Position numbers and translations under genes: made by a program. Shown piece after piece: positions 25,530 through 35,225 of a DNA stretch of 64,000 nt. The DNA comes from Puia sp963742225 (GTDB taxonomy: Bacteria; Bacteroidota; Bacteroidia; Chitinophagales; Chitinophagaceae), in NCBI GenBank assembly GCA_963742225.1, contig CAVULD010000002.1:434001-498000 (forward strand), written 5' to 3'. Every line of letters begins with the position of its first letter. Position 1 is the first letter of the stretch. A model generated the notes under the pieces. It was not told where the DNA came from and did not search any database. It worked only from the letters and a program-made list of their open reading frames with translations.

Positions 25530-26726
25530 ATGAGACCATCTATCATCTTCATACTCGCTATTTTGTTGTTTTTTGCCCAAGGCACCACAGCGCAGACTTC
25601 TGATGATTTGTTGAACCTGTTGACCAAAAAAGGGACTATCACCAAGACCGAAGCGGATTCCATCCGGCAGGAATATGCGGCAAAACAACAGGCCTTCGAA
25701 TCCAAACAGGATTCCTTCCCATTAAGTTTGGGCAGAATATTACATTTAAGCGGCTACACGCAAGTACAGTATGTCAATTACCAAAACCCCTCAAAAAATA
25801 ATGGCTTTGGCATCAAACGAGCCAGGCTGGATTTCCAGGGCGATTTTTCGGCCAAATGGGGATACCGCGTATTGGTTGATTTCGTGGGCGCGTCCGGTGC
25901 AACAGGCACGGCACCAACGGGAGGCGCACTGCTATCACCTACCCTGCTGGATGCTTTCATCGCCTACAAGCCGTGGAACTTTTTGAAAATCACCGCGGGT
26001 CAATTTCTAGTTCCCAATTCTCTAGAAAACCTTACCCAGGACAGGAATCTAGAGACGATCGATCGATCCCAAGTAGTTAGCGCCCTGGTAGCTAGAAAAG
26101 GGGATTTGGCCAACAAATTAGTGGACTCCATCGGCAACCAAAATGGCCGGGACATTGGCATACAAGCCAGTGGCAGCATCCTGCGCATCGAAAATAGATA
26201 CTTGGTAGACTATTACCTGGCCGTGCTTAACGGGGCAGGTATCAATACCCTTGATAACAACCAGTCCAAGGACTTTGCAGGTCGCTTGGTACTGCATCCA
26301 TTTAAGGTGCTGGATATCGGTGGTTCCTATTATAACGGCTACGATGTGTTTACTTCTTCACCAACCAGGAGCCAAAACCGCATCCGAATAGGAGGCGAAT
26401 TCGCCCTGAACCTCGATCAGCTCAGCGTGAAAGGAGAATGGATTCAAGGAAAGGATGGCAATGTCAATCCCATTATCCACCAGGGTTGGTATCTGCAGGG
26501 GAGTTATTTTATTTGGCCCAGGCATTTGCAAGGCGTGTTCCGCTACGATACCTACGATCCCAATACCGCACTTTCCAAACATGCCATGGCCTCGACCTAT
26601 TACGTGTTTGGGCTAAACTATTTCTTCAATGTATGGACCAAACTCCAGGTGGACTATTCATGGAGAACGGAAAACCCCAGCATCAACAACAACGTGTTTA
26701 ATGTCCAGTTGCAGCTAGGATTTTAA
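25530..26726 (+). CDS. OprO/OprP-like outer-membrane porin, probably for sulfate
   Basis: 398 residues with signal peptide (MRPSIIFILAILLFFAQGTTAQ). A short helical segment (LLNLLTKKGTITKTEADSIRQEY, like a coiled trimerisation region) comes next, followed by a beta-barrel of the phosphate-selective porin O/P family: LSGYTQVQYVNYQ, GFGIKRARLDFQGDFSAKWGYRVLVDF, LKITAGQFLVPNSLENLTQDRNLETIDRS, and a final strand ending VNVQLQLGF-like in Phe. Position between cysI and the siroheme/TSUP fusion, behind a sulfur-type leader, suggests sulfate or organosulfur anion uptake; that is inference. Confidence 0.85.
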   Translation: MRPSIIFILAILLFFAQGTTAQTSDDLLNLLTKKGTITKTEADSIRQEYAAKQQAFESKQDSFPLSLGRILHLSGYTQVQYVNYQNPSKNNGFGIKRARLDFQGDFSAKWGYRVLVDFVGASGATGTAPTGGALLSPTLLDAFIAYKPWNFLKITAGQFLVPNSLENLTQDRNLETIDRSQVVSALVARKGDLANKLVDSIGNQNGRDIGIQASGSILRIENRYLVDYYLAVLNGAGINTLDNNQSKDFAGRLVLHPFKVLDIGGSYYNGYDVFTSSPTRSQNRIRIGGEFALNLDQLSVKGEWIQGKDGNVNPIIHQGWYLQGSYFIWPRHLQGVFRYDTYDPNTALSKHAMASTYYVFGLNYFFNVWTKLQVDYSWRTENPSINNNVFNVQLQLGF

Positions 26727-26760
26727 CCCCGATTGTCTATTAATTTTATAGGGAATTACG

Positions 26761-28317
26761 ATGACAACCGTTACTTTTATGGCCCCTACGATGAGCACAA
26801 AGCCCAATCTGCCCGCAGAGGCAAAACAAGTCAATAGCCTGTTTCCAATTTTTTTGAAGCTGGAAACTATGCGTTTGCTTCTTGTAGGAGGAGGGCAGGT
26901 GGCGTTGGAAAAATTAACCAGCATCCTGAATAACTCTCCCGCCACGTCCATAAAAATAGTGGCTGAGTGGGTCTCGGAAGAAATAAAACGGTTGGCAGAA
27001 ACCCATCCAAATATCCAGTGGACCGAGCGCACCTACCGGACATCCGACCTTGAAGACATAGATATCGTAATTTCGGCAGTCGACCGAAAAGAGATTAGCG
27101 AAAGGATCCAGCAGGACGCCAAAACCAAACGCATACTGATCAATGTTGCCGACAAGCCGGATCTTTGCGATTTTTACCTGGGATCCATCGTCAAAAAAGG
27201 AAACCTCAAAATTGCCATCTCAACCAATGGCAAATCCCCAACCATCGCCAAACGGCTTAGGGAAGAGATTAGCGAATGGATTCCCGATGAAATGGATGAT
27301 CTGCTGCATAACATGCAAATCGTCAGGCAGAACCTAAGCGGGAATTTCTCCGATAAGGTTAAAGAGCTCAACGACTTGACTAAGGTGCTGGTGGCAAAGA
27401 AGGCAATTCTCAAGGAAACCAAGCGGAAACAGTGGCCTCGGATTGTGATTTGGTGTGTGCTCGCCTTTTGCTTTATGATCCTCGGCCACGCCTTATTTTC
27501 GATACTGCCCCTGCATAGAATTGCCGACGACCTCAGTGTTATTCCAAAATACGTCAATGGGCGAACCTTCCTGATTATGTTATTGACCGGCTTTCTGGCT
27601 CAAATGGTCGACGGCTCCATGGGGATGGGCTATGGTACTATTTCTACTACTTTCCTGCTGGCCAATGGTGTTAACCCGGCCATCGTCAGCAGTCGCGTCC
27701 ATTCCGCCCGTGTCTTTGCCAGCGGCGTTTCAGGCTATAGCCACCATCGCTTTGGTAACATCAATAAAAAACTGTTCAAAGCCCTGGTCATCCCAGGCAT
27801 TCTGGGGGCTATCTTGGGTGCGACCCTGGCTTTTTTCGGCCAAAAATATTCCTCCTGGGTCAGACTGCCTCTTTCCCTGTATACCATCTACCTGGGTTTT
27901 TTCATTGTGCGCAAGGCGTTTGCCAAAAGGAAAATCCAAGACAAGGTCAAGCGCGCCGGGCTACTGGCTTCGGTAGGCGGGTTCCTGGACGCATTTGCCG
28001 GAGGAGGTTGGGGCACACTGGTCACCAGCACCCTTATATCCAAACGCAAAAGCCCCCGATACGTCATCGGCTCCGTTTGTCTGGCTGAGTTTTTCGTGGT
28101 GCTGGCCAGCTCCATTACGTTTTTTATCTTCTTAAAGAATATCCCCTTGGCTGATGTAGCAGGTTTGATCCTCGGCGGTCTGATGGCCGCACCAATTGCG
28201 GCTAGGCTCGTGGGAAAATTCCCGTTGAAGGCCATGTATATTGCGGTGGGAGTTCTGGTCATTCTGACCAGCATCTTGACCTTCTATAAAGCGATTGCGC
28301 AGGTCCTAGCTGCCTAA
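26761..28317 (+). CDS. Precorrin-2 dehydrogenase fused to TSUP (TauE/SafE) transporter
   Basis: 518 residues. Residues about 25-220 are a Met8p/CysG-N-type dehydrogenase/ferrochelatase: FPIFLKLETMRLLLVGGGQVALEKL (Rossmann), IDIVISAVDRKE, ILINVADKPDLCDFYLGSIVKKGNLKIAISTNGKSPTIAKRLREEI. From about 225 on there are eight or so membrane helices of the TSUP family: LTGFLAQMVDGSMGMGYGTISTTFLL and GGFLDAFAGGGWGTLVTSTLI are its two repeat signatures. It thus joins the last siroheme steps (missing from CobA here) to an anion transporter, probably for sulfate or sulfite. Starts 34 bases after the porin stop. Confidence 0.92.
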   Translation: MTTVTFMAPTMSTKPNLPAEAKQVNSLFPIFLKLETMRLLLVGGGQVALEKLTSILNNSPATSIKIVAEWVSEEIKRLAETHPNIQWTERTYRTSDLEDIDIVISAVDRKEISERIQQDAKTKRILINVADKPDLCDFYLGSIVKKGNLKIAISTNGKSPTIAKRLREEISEWIPDEMDDLLHNMQIVRQNLSGNFSDKVKELNDLTKVLVAKKAILKETKRKQWPRIVIWCVLAFCFMILGHALFSILPLHRIADDLSVIPKYVNGRTFLIMLLTGFLAQMVDGSMGMGYGTISTTFLLANGVNPAIVSSRVHSARVFASGVSGYSHHRFGNINKKLFKALVIPGILGAILGATLAFFGQKYSSWVRLPLSLYTIYLGFFIVRKAFAKRKIQDKVKRAGLLASVGGFLDAFAGGGWGTLVTSTLISKRKSPRYVIGSVCLAEFFVVLASSITFFIFLKNIPLADVAGLILGGLMAAPIAARLVGKFPLKAMYIAVGVLVILTSILTFYKAIAQVLAA

Positions 28318-28362
28318 ACAGCTCCAAAGGGTGTCATCGGGCCCGATGCAGTGGCATTTTGA

Positions 28363-28836
28363 CTAGGCTAGCGACGCATTTAGCAAAGAAAGTTGGGCGA
28401 AGGAGTGCATGAGCCCGTTAATTTGATTACGGATCAATTTGCGGATATTTTCATGCAGGGAAGGTTCACTCAATACTTCCGCGTAGACTTGCAATGTAGT
28501 TTCCCCATTCCGAGAACAATGGCGCATGGCGTCTTTGGTAGTGCCACTGGTGCTTCCCGGGCTGAAAGCCAACAAGCCCTCCCCCAGGTCATCGCCCGAC
28601 CGTGATGGGTCGGCTTGCACCGATTCTCCACCCAGAACTTCTAGCTGAGATGCCAACTCACAAGCGTACTGATTGCATTCCTGAGCATGGCCAAGCAATG
28701 CGGCTTGCATCTGCTGGTCAGTTAGCGCAAAGGCGGTGCGTTCATATTCTTTTTTGGACACTTGCAGTACTCTAAGTAATCGGCTGAGGTTGTCCAACAC
28801 GACCCTCGGAGTTTTATGGATGGATATGGTTATCAT
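28363..28836 (-). CDS. PA2169/DUF2383-like four-helix protein
   Basis: 157 residues from ATG 28836. The frame is open further upstream, but that part (to 29088) lacks similarity to the helical domain and would run into the divergent promoter region. Helices with VVLDNLSRLLRVLQVSKKEYERTAFALTD, HAQECNQYACELASQLEVLGGES and the GTTKDAMRHCSRNGETTLQVYAEVLSEPSLHENIRKLIRNQ block resemble the ferritin-like PA2169/DUF2383 family, often stress related. No metal ligand set can be asserted. It converges on the TSUP fusion gene. Confidence 0.72.
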   Translation of the reverse strand: MITISIHKTPRVVLDNLSRLLRVLQVSKKEYERTAFALTDQQMQAALLGHAQECNQYACELASQLEVLGGESVQADPSRSGDDLGEGLLAFSPGSTSGTTKDAMRHCSRNGETTLQVYAEVLSEPSLHENIRKLIRNQINGLMHSFAQLSLLNASLA

Positions 28837-29070
28837 GGTATAGGTTTGTGCTACCTGTGTACAAGCAATTGTTATACCACAATGACGAAACCTCGTTCTG
28901 GCGCTGGTAGTCCGGAGACAGAGGGTTCGGGTTTTAATTGGGATAGCCCGTTCGATATTAAAAAATAAACCCAGATCAACGATAATCCCCCTGTTTGCAA
29001 AGCGAGAATACCAGGTTGCCAGGCGTAAATCGAACACTGCAAGCCCAAATCTGCCTTGAAGCAGGTTGCT

Positions 29071-29103
29071 TTGGTTATTTTCCTTCATATATTGTTAATT
29101 TTG
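29071..29103 (+). promoter_or_regulatory. Promoter of the rhodanese-thioredoxin gene
   Basis: TTGG (29071-29074), a 21-base spacer and TAATTTTG (29096-29103), a perfect TAnnTTTG. The ATG at 29117 follows 13 bases later, so the leader is very short. Confidence 0.6.
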
Positions 29104-29116
29104 CCAAAATGTCTTT

Positions 29117-29818
29117 ATGAAGCAAGCTGTCTGGTATTTTATCTGTTGTCTGATTGCCGGGGCTAACCTGTGTTATGCCCAAACCAATGCGGCTCTTCCA
29201 GCACGTGAATTTGAGCAACAGATAGAGAAAAAAAATGTGCAGCTGCTCGATGTCCGTACCCAATCGGAATACGAGAGCGGGCATATCAAACAATCGATGC
29301 TTGCCGACTGGACCAAACCGGACCAATTCACTGACAGGATACAATATTTGGATAAATCCTCAGCCGTCTATGTCTATTGCCTGAGCGGAGGTCGCAGCGG
29401 GGCAGCTGCCAAATGGATGCGAGCAAATGGTTTTGTTGCCGTGTATGAATTGCAAGGAGGAATAAATGCCTGGAAGTCGGCTTCCTTGCCTCTGGAAGCG
29501 GCGGTCGCGGTCAAGCAGATGAGTTTATCGGATTACCACGCTCAAATTGGACAAAATGCCTTGGTGTTAGTGGATTTCGGTGCGGTTTGGTGCCCTCCTT
29601 GCCAGAAAATGAAGCCCATAGTTGAACAGCTCAAAAAGGACCTGGGAGCCTCGCTCCAGCTCGTCAATGTGGACGGTTCGACTCAAACCGAGCTGATGCA
29701 GCAATTGAAAATTGATGGTATACCGGCCTTCATTGCTTACCGCAACGGCCAAGAAGTGTGGAGAAAACAGGGAGTGGCCAATCTCCAAGAGCTCAAAGAT
29801 GCCCTGCATGTCAACTAA
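29117..29818 (+). CDS. Exported rhodanese-thioredoxin fusion protein
   Basis: 233 residues with signal peptide (MKQAVWYFICCLIAGANLCYAQ). Residues about 28-125 are a rhodanese domain: VQLLDVRTQSEYESGHIKQS and active-site loop YCLSGGRSGAAAKWM with the persulfide Cys. Residues about 135-233 are a thioredoxin domain with DFGAVWCPPCQKMKPIVEQL (CPPC active site) and the cis-Pro region DGIPAF. It probably handles sulfane sulfur or disulfides in the periplasm. It lies beside the sulfur locus but has its own promoter, without the sulfur-leader motif. The next gene starts 11 bases after its stop. Confidence 0.92.
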   Translation: MKQAVWYFICCLIAGANLCYAQTNAALPAREFEQQIEKKNVQLLDVRTQSEYESGHIKQSMLADWTKPDQFTDRIQYLDKSSAVYVYCLSGGRSGAAAKWMRANGFVAVYELQGGINAWKSASLPLEAAVAVKQMSLSDYHAQIGQNALVLVDFGAVWCPPCQKMKPIVEQLKKDLGASLQLVNVDGSTQTELMQQLKIDGIPAFIAYRNGQEVWRKQGVANLQELKDALHVN

Positions 29819-29828
29819 AAAATGGGCC

Positions 29829-30863
29829 ATGATGAGATACGCCCTGCTTCTGCTGCTGTCTATTACAGCTTCCCGAAACGTAGCCTTAGCCCAAAGTCTG
29901 AAAGCCCTCACCCTCGAGGGCCATTGCTCTTTACGAGGCATGAGCGTCGTAACCGATAAGCTTCTCTGGGTCAGCGGCAGTGAAGGAACTGTCGGCAGAT
30001 CGACTGATGGAGGCTCAAGCTGGCAATGGATTCAGGTAAAGGGATACGAACACCGGGATTTTCGAGCTATTGAAGCCTTTGATGATCAACGAGCGATAAT
30101 CATGGCCGTCAGCGAACCTGCGGTCATCTTAAAGACTCGGGATGCCGGCTTGCACTGGTATCCAGTTTTTGTTGACTCCACCAAGGGTATGTTCTTGGAT
30201 GCAATGGATTTTTCCGATGATCTGCATGGCGTGGTGATTGGAGACCCCGTTGGTGATCGAGCTTTTATTGCAGTCACCACGACTGGGGGCGACAGTTGGA
30301 CCGCCCTGGATGGGACGAAACGGCAAGCACCTCCGTTGCTGGAGAAGGGAGAAAGCTTCTTTGCTGCCAGTGGGACAAACATTAAGCTAGCCGACCATAG
30401 GTCTAACGAGATGGTAATGTACTTTGTTTCAGGAGGAATGCAATCGCGCCTGTTCCGATCAGGACCAAAACCAATGAATACAAAACTTTTCTTATTGAAA
30501 GGACAACCCACTACGGGCGCTTTTTCGTTAGACATTTACAACAACCAATACGGCGTGATTGTCGGCGGAGACTATGCCAAGGACAGCTTGGCGCAGGGAA
30601 ATTGCCTACTTGTTACTTTGGGTGATACCTTGCAGGTCAAGAGACCCCAGGTTCCCCCTCAGGGATTCCGAAGTTGTGTTGCCTATCTTTCGTCCCGTAA
30701 GCTGGTGTGCTGTGGCTCCTCAGGCGTAGACCTTTCAACAGATGGAGGGCTTACCTGGCGGGCCCTTTCCAAAGAAGGCTTTAATGTATGCCGAAAAGCT
30801 AAAAAAGGGTCCATAGTCTACTTAGCCGGTTCGCATGGAAAGGTGGAGCGCCTCAGCTGGTAA
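29829..30863 (+). CDS. Exported Ycf48/BNR-repeat beta-propeller protein
   Basis: About 344 residues with signal peptide (MMRYALLLLLSITASRNVALAQ); ATG 29829 or 29832. Repeated blades of the photosystem II assembly factor Ycf48-like type: LLWVSGSEGTVGRSTDGGSSWQWIQV, AIIMAVSEPAVILKTRDAGLHWYPVF, GVVIGDPVGDRAFIAVTTTGGDSW and GVDLSTDGGLTWRAL show the S-x-D-x-G-x-x-W signature. In non-photosynthetic Bacteroidota the role is unknown. It starts 11 bases after the rhodanese-thioredoxin stop, so the two are likely co-transcribed and may act together outside the cytoplasm. Confidence 0.85.
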   Translation: MMRYALLLLLSITASRNVALAQSLKALTLEGHCSLRGMSVVTDKLLWVSGSEGTVGRSTDGGSSWQWIQVKGYEHRDFRAIEAFDDQRAIIMAVSEPAVILKTRDAGLHWYPVFVDSTKGMFLDAMDFSDDLHGVVIGDPVGDRAFIAVTTTGGDSWTALDGTKRQAPPLLEKGESFFAASGTNIKLADHRSNEMVMYFVSGGMQSRLFRSGPKPMNTKLFLLKGQPTTGAFSLDIYNNQYGVIVGGDYAKDSLAQGNCLLVTLGDTLQVKRPQVPPQGFRSCVAYLSSRKLVCCGSSGVDLSTDGGLTWRALSKEGFNVCRKAKKGSIVYLAGSHGKVERLSW

Positions 30864-30998
30864 TCCGCTGGACATAGAGCTCGCAACTTGCCAGTGGCCG
30901 CACGCAGATCAGCAATTCCGAAGGGGGCAGCAGTCATACCACGCGATGGAAGGAATTGGATTTTGGTTATGCGTGACCAAGCAAAAAACCAATAGTAT

Positions 30999-31370
30999 AT
31001 GCAGGGAATAAAAACCATCGTGTTGCTATTTATATCCAATAGCTTCATGACCCTGGCCTGGTATGGCCATCTTAAGTTCAAAGATTATGCTTGGGGAAGG
31101 AGTTTGGGTTTGTTCTCCGTTATACTCATTAGCTGGGGGCTAGCTTTTTTCGAATATTTGTTTCAGGTTCCGGCCAACCGAATTGGGTTCAAGCAGGACG
31201 GCGGTCCCTATAGCCTGGTGCAACTTAAGACGATTCAGGAGGCAATTACGTTAGTGGTATTTACCGTTTTTACGCTGATATTTTTCAAAAACGAAAGACT
31301 GGCCTGGAATCAACTGGCCGGATTTGGTTTGCTGGTGGTAGCTGTTTTCCTGATATTCAAGAAATTCTGA
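30999..31370 (+). CDS. DMT-superfamily small membrane protein, DUF486
   Basis: 123 residues with four hydrophobic segments. ISNSFMTLAWYGHLKFKDYAWG, ILISWGLAFFEYLFQVPANRIG and LKTIQEAITLVVFTVFTLIFFKNERLAWNQLAGFGLLVVAVFLIFKK are the conserved DUF486 blocks. It is related to drug/metabolite transporters; no substrate is known. Alone, convergent with smc. Confidence 0.9.
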   Translation: MQGIKTIVLLFISNSFMTLAWYGHLKFKDYAWGRSLGLFSVILISWGLAFFEYLFQVPANRIGFKQDGGPYSLVQLKTIQEAITLVVFTVFTLIFFKNERLAWNQLAGFGLLVVAVFLIFKKF

Positions 31371-31406
31371 GAACACCACCCACGATCAGCCGCAGAGCCG
31401 GGCCGC

Positions 31407-34400
31407 TTAATTTAAATTGCGAAAGTCAACCGGCACCAGTTTACTTACCCCTGGTTCAGGCATCGTCACTCCATAAATAACATCCACCGTGCTCATGGTC
31501 ATCTTATTGTGGGTTACGATAATAAATTGGGAGTTTTCTGAGAACTGGCGGATCATATGCGTAAATTTATTCACATTCGCATCGTCCAGCGGCGCGTCCA
31601 CTTCATCCAATATGCAAAATGGAGCAGGTTTGATCAGGTAGATAGCAAACAACAAGGCGGTGGCCGTAAGTGTTTTTTCTCCCCCACTCAGCTGGCTGAT
31701 AGATGAGGGGCGTTTCCCTTTGGGCTTGGCCACAATATCAATGGCCGTCTCCGCCAAATTTTCCGGATTTTCCAATATCATGTCGGCGGTATCCTCCTCC
31801 GTAAATAAGGCCTTGAATACCTTTTGAAAATTTTCACGGACTTTATTGAACGTTTCCAGAAATTGTTGGTTAGCGGTCGCCTCCACCTCCTGAATGGTCT
31901 GAAGCAAACTCTGCTTGGCGTCGACCAAGTCATTCTTTTGCTCGACAATAAATTCATACCTCTTCCTCATTTCCTGAAACGCCTCGATTGCCGTCGGATT
32001 GACTTCCCCCAGGTTTTCCAAGCGTTTACGCATCCGGTCGGATTTCTCCTGCAGTTCTTCTACGGGAGTTTGCCCGACACGCGGCTGGTCGATGATATCG
32101 TCGATATTGATTCGAAATTCCACACTCAACCTTTCCTTCATCCCTGCCAGCTGTAGTTTAAGTTCGTTTAGCCGGTCCTTGATTTCACCCAACAGGTGTT
32201 CAACCTGTTCCTTTTCCTTGATTTGATGTCGCAGATGACTTTCCCGCTCGCCTAGAATATTGCGCAGGTTATAATACAACTGATCTGCTTCATTAAGTTT
32301 TCGTTCCTCCTCCTCTTTCTTGCGTAAAAATTCGACCAGGGTGGACTCGGAGCGTTCCAGCAAGTCGGCACTTTCCCGGATATTTTCTTCTGTCTGTTGC
32401 AGTTGAGCCGCGTTTACTTCCACCTGACTGCACAACTCCACCAATTGATTGTGCTTGAATTCCTGTTCTTGCTTCAAGGCATTGAGCCGGCTATGCTGAC
32501 GGGTCACCTGCAAGTTGAATTCGTTGTACCCGGCAAATACATCCCCGTAACTGGATTCTGCCTGCCTCAATTCCTCTTCCCCGGCCCGCAGGCTCTCACT
32601 CAAGCCATTGGCCAAGCCTACCAGTCGTTGCCATTCAATCCGAGTACTCTCTACAGATCGAAGGGTTATGTCCAGGCTTGCATGAAGCTCCTCCAACCGT
32701 TTTTGTGATGCCTGCTGCAGGACGTGAAGGTTTTCGGCTTTGTTTTGTAGAGAAAATAGCTGATTGGTCAACCGGCTGATGTCTTCCTGAATTTGCCTGA
32801 TGGCCTGTTCCTTAAGCTGCTCATTAAATCCAATTACTTCGTTGTGTGCAGCCTGGATCGAGGATTTCAATGTCCCAACAACCGCCTCCTGTGCCAATAT
32901 TTCCTTATCCAGTTTCTCCATATTTTTGGCACGACCAATCTTTTTGCCTTCAAACAGGCCTACACTTCCCCCTGTAAGTGCATATTTACCTTTAACAAAT
33001 TTCCCATGTTTCTCTAAAATCACCGTACCATTCATTGCGATGGAATTGAACCAGTCTATGGAGGGCTCCTCCTCGGCAATAAACACGTGGCCGAGCAGAT
33101 GTTCTGCCAGTGGCCGGTACCGGCTGTCCACCTCAATTACCTGCACCGCGGGTATGGTGCCGCTGGGCTGAACAGGGATGGTTTGGCTAGCTTCCTGGAA
33201 TTTATCGAGGAGAAAAAAGTTCGCCTTCCCTTTTTTGTGGTGGTCTAGTAAATTCACGGCCCGCAGACCTTCAGCCAAATCGTTGACTACATAATAATTA
33301 AGGTACGGGTCCAGCACATTTTCCACGGCTGCGCGAAATTCTTCCTTTACATAAATGATATCCGACAAAATCGGCGCAGTATGGTTCCATTCTGGATTCT
33401 TATGCAAAAATTTCACGCTGTCTGGATAGCCCTCCATCGAATCGATCAAGCTCTTGAGCAGATCATGTTCATTCTTCTTGGCATCCAGCAGGCGATTTTG
33501 ATCGGCCAATTGTTGGCGCAACCCTTCGAGCTTCTCCTGCGTTTGTAAAATCTGCTCTTTAGTGCGTTCATGATGGTCTTGCAGTTGCTGCAGGTCAGTT
33601 TCCTTGCTTTGGAGCTCCAGCAGTTTGGAACGATTGTCTTGCTCCAATTGGTTCAACTGATCCTCCCGCGATGCACGTTCCTGGTCTAGCTGCAAAATGC
33701 TGCTTTGCATATTCTGGATAGAGGTATCGGAAACGGCGACGTTTTTTTCCGCATCGAATTGATGGCGTTGGATCAGACCAAGCTCTTGCCGTAGGCTATC
33801 CACAGATTGCCTCTTTACATCGAATGCCTGCTTGGCCACATCGACTCCGCTCTTAAGCTCATCCAATTGACTAGTCAATTGCTCCAATTTGGCAGCCTCC
33901 TCATTGACCTGCTGGGTAGAAAAAACAATACTATCCTCCAACCCCTTGCGCTGACCTTCGCTTTTGTGTAAAAATTCCTGCAGACCGCCCTGCTTTTCTC
34001 TTAGGAAATTGAGGCGCTGTGCGGCCAGGTTCTTTTCATTTTCCATGCCCCGCAGACTCTGAAGCAACTCGTTAAAGGCAGCCTGCATGGATTGTAGCGC
34101 CTTCTCTTTTTCTATAAATCCTAATTTTTCCTGCTCAAGCTCTGCTTCCCGCTGGGCTATTTCCGCGTCTAGTTGGACTCGTTTGTCGGTTTGTTCTTCG
34201 GATTGCTCGTTGAGCTGCCGGTAAGTCAGATTAAAGCCCTCGAGGGCTGCTTTGGCTAGTTCGACGCTAAGTTCCCGGTATTCCTTCTTGATTTCGAAAT
34301 ATTTCTCGGCCTTCTTCGCCTGATTTTCCAAAGTCTTGAGCTGATTATTGATCTCGAAAAGCAGATCTTCGATTCTGGCCAGATCTTGTTCCGTTGCATC

Positions 34401-34943
34401 CAATTTTTGTTTGGCTTCCTTTTTACGGGTCTTGTAAATGGAAACCCCAGCAGCCTGCTCCAGCATGCGGCGCCGGCTGTTGTCCTTGTCTTTGATGATG
34501 TCGTCCACCATACCCAGCTCAATGATGGCATAGCTGTCAGTAGAGACGCCCGTATCGATGAATAGATTCTGAATATCCCGCAGGCGGCAGGATACATCAT
34601 TTAGCCGATATTCGCTCTCCCCACTTTTATAGAATTTACGGGTAATGGTCACCGTGTTAAATTCTGTCGGCAATAGGTTCTTCGTATTTTCAAACGTCAG
34701 GCTTACCTCCGCTAGTCCGGATGCGGATCGGTTCTTGGAACCATTAAATACGAGGCTCTCTAAGTTTTCGGAACGTAAATGGCTGATCTTTTGCTCGCCA
34801 ATCACCCAGCGGATGCTGTCTACAATATTGCTCTTGCCGCACCCATTCGGTCCAATTATGCCCGTTATGCCTTCATCGAAATTGATGTGTGTCTTATCGG
34901 CAAAACTCTTAAAACCTTTGATTTCTAAACTCTTTAATCGCAC
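31407..34943 (-). CDS. smc: Chromosome segregation ATPase Smc
   Basis: Structural maintenance of chromosomes protein, core of the Smc-ScpAB condensin complex. 1178 residues, the normal length. The GTG start at 34943 gives the standard N-terminus RLKSLEIKGFKSFADKTHI. The N-terminal ATPase half has Walker A GPNGCGKSNIVDSIRWV. Two long coiled coils flank a hinge at about residues 520-650 (PILSDIIYVKEEFRAAVENVL). The C-terminal half has the ABC signature SQLSGGEKTLTATALLFA, Walker B FCILDEVDAPLDDANV and the D-loop, then IVTHNK. ScpA and ScpB genes are not in the window. Confidence 0.97.
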   Translation of the reverse strand: MRLKSLEIKGFKSFADKTHINFDEGITGIIGPNGCGKSNIVDSIRWVIGEQKISHLRSENLESLVFNGSKNRSASGLAEVSLTFENTKNLLPTEFNTVTITRKFYKSGESEYRLNDVSCRLRDIQNLFIDTGVSTDSYAIIELGMVDDIIKDKDNSRRRMLEQAAGVSIYKTRKKEAKQKLDATEQDLARIEDLLFEINNQLKTLENQAKKAEKYFEIKKEYRELSVELAKAALEGFNLTYRQLNEQSEEQTDKRVQLDAEIAQREAELEQEKLGFIEKEKALQSMQAAFNELLQSLRGMENEKNLAAQRLNFLREKQGGLQEFLHKSEGQRKGLEDSIVFSTQQVNEEAAKLEQLTSQLDELKSGVDVAKQAFDVKRQSVDSLRQELGLIQRHQFDAEKNVAVSDTSIQNMQSSILQLDQERASREDQLNQLEQDNRSKLLELQSKETDLQQLQDHHERTKEQILQTQEKLEGLRQQLADQNRLLDAKKNEHDLLKSLIDSMEGYPDSVKFLHKNPEWNHTAPILSDIIYVKEEFRAAVENVLDPYLNYYVVNDLAEGLRAVNLLDHHKKGKANFFLLDKFQEASQTIPVQPSGTIPAVQVIEVDSRYRPLAEHLLGHVFIAEEEPSIDWFNSIAMNGTVILEKHGKFVKGKYALTGGSVGLFEGKKIGRAKNMEKLDKEILAQEAVVGTLKSSIQAAHNEVIGFNEQLKEQAIRQIQEDISRLTNQLFSLQNKAENLHVLQQASQKRLEELHASLDITLRSVESTRIEWQRLVGLANGLSESLRAGEEELRQAESSYGDVFAGYNEFNLQVTRQHSRLNALKQEQEFKHNQLVELCSQVEVNAAQLQQTEENIRESADLLERSESTLVEFLRKKEEEERKLNEADQLYYNLRNILGERESHLRHQIKEKEQVEHLLGEIKDRLNELKLQLAGMKERLSVEFRINIDDIIDQPRVGQTPVEELQEKSDRMRKRLENLGEVNPTAIEAFQEMRKRYEFIVEQKNDLVDAKQSLLQTIQEVEATANQQFLETFNKVRENFQKVFKALFTEEDTADMILENPENLAETAIDIVAKPKGKRPSSISQLSGGEKTLTATALLFAIYLIKPAPFCILDEVDAPLDDANVNKFTHMIRQFSENSQFIIVTHNKMTMSTVDVIYGVTMPEPGVSKLVPVDFRNLN

Positions 34944-35225
34944 AGGCCGTAGTCATTTGGTAACTCGGCAAACCTACACTAAAATGGTTAATTCAGCCCT
35001 GCTCTGTTGATAAGTGGTGGATATCAAAAAAGGTGGGAAATTCACCCTGCTTATCGCCTTGTGTAACCCATTTTATACGCAGGGAAATTGCGCACTTGGC
35101 CTGGCTGCAAACTGATCCCTTGGTGGCCTGTCTAGCTGCATTATCCGTATGTTTCGCTTGTCAGTTGTATACCGGCTCAAATTTGCGTAGCTTACCCATT
35201 GGCTAAACCACGAGGCGAGATCCAC

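Noticed and set aside
28837..29088. 84-codon upstream extension of the DUF2383-like gene
   Set aside because: The extension is not helical or domain-like, starts near the divergent promoter of the rhodanese-thioredoxin gene, and ATG 28836 gives the usual domain length.
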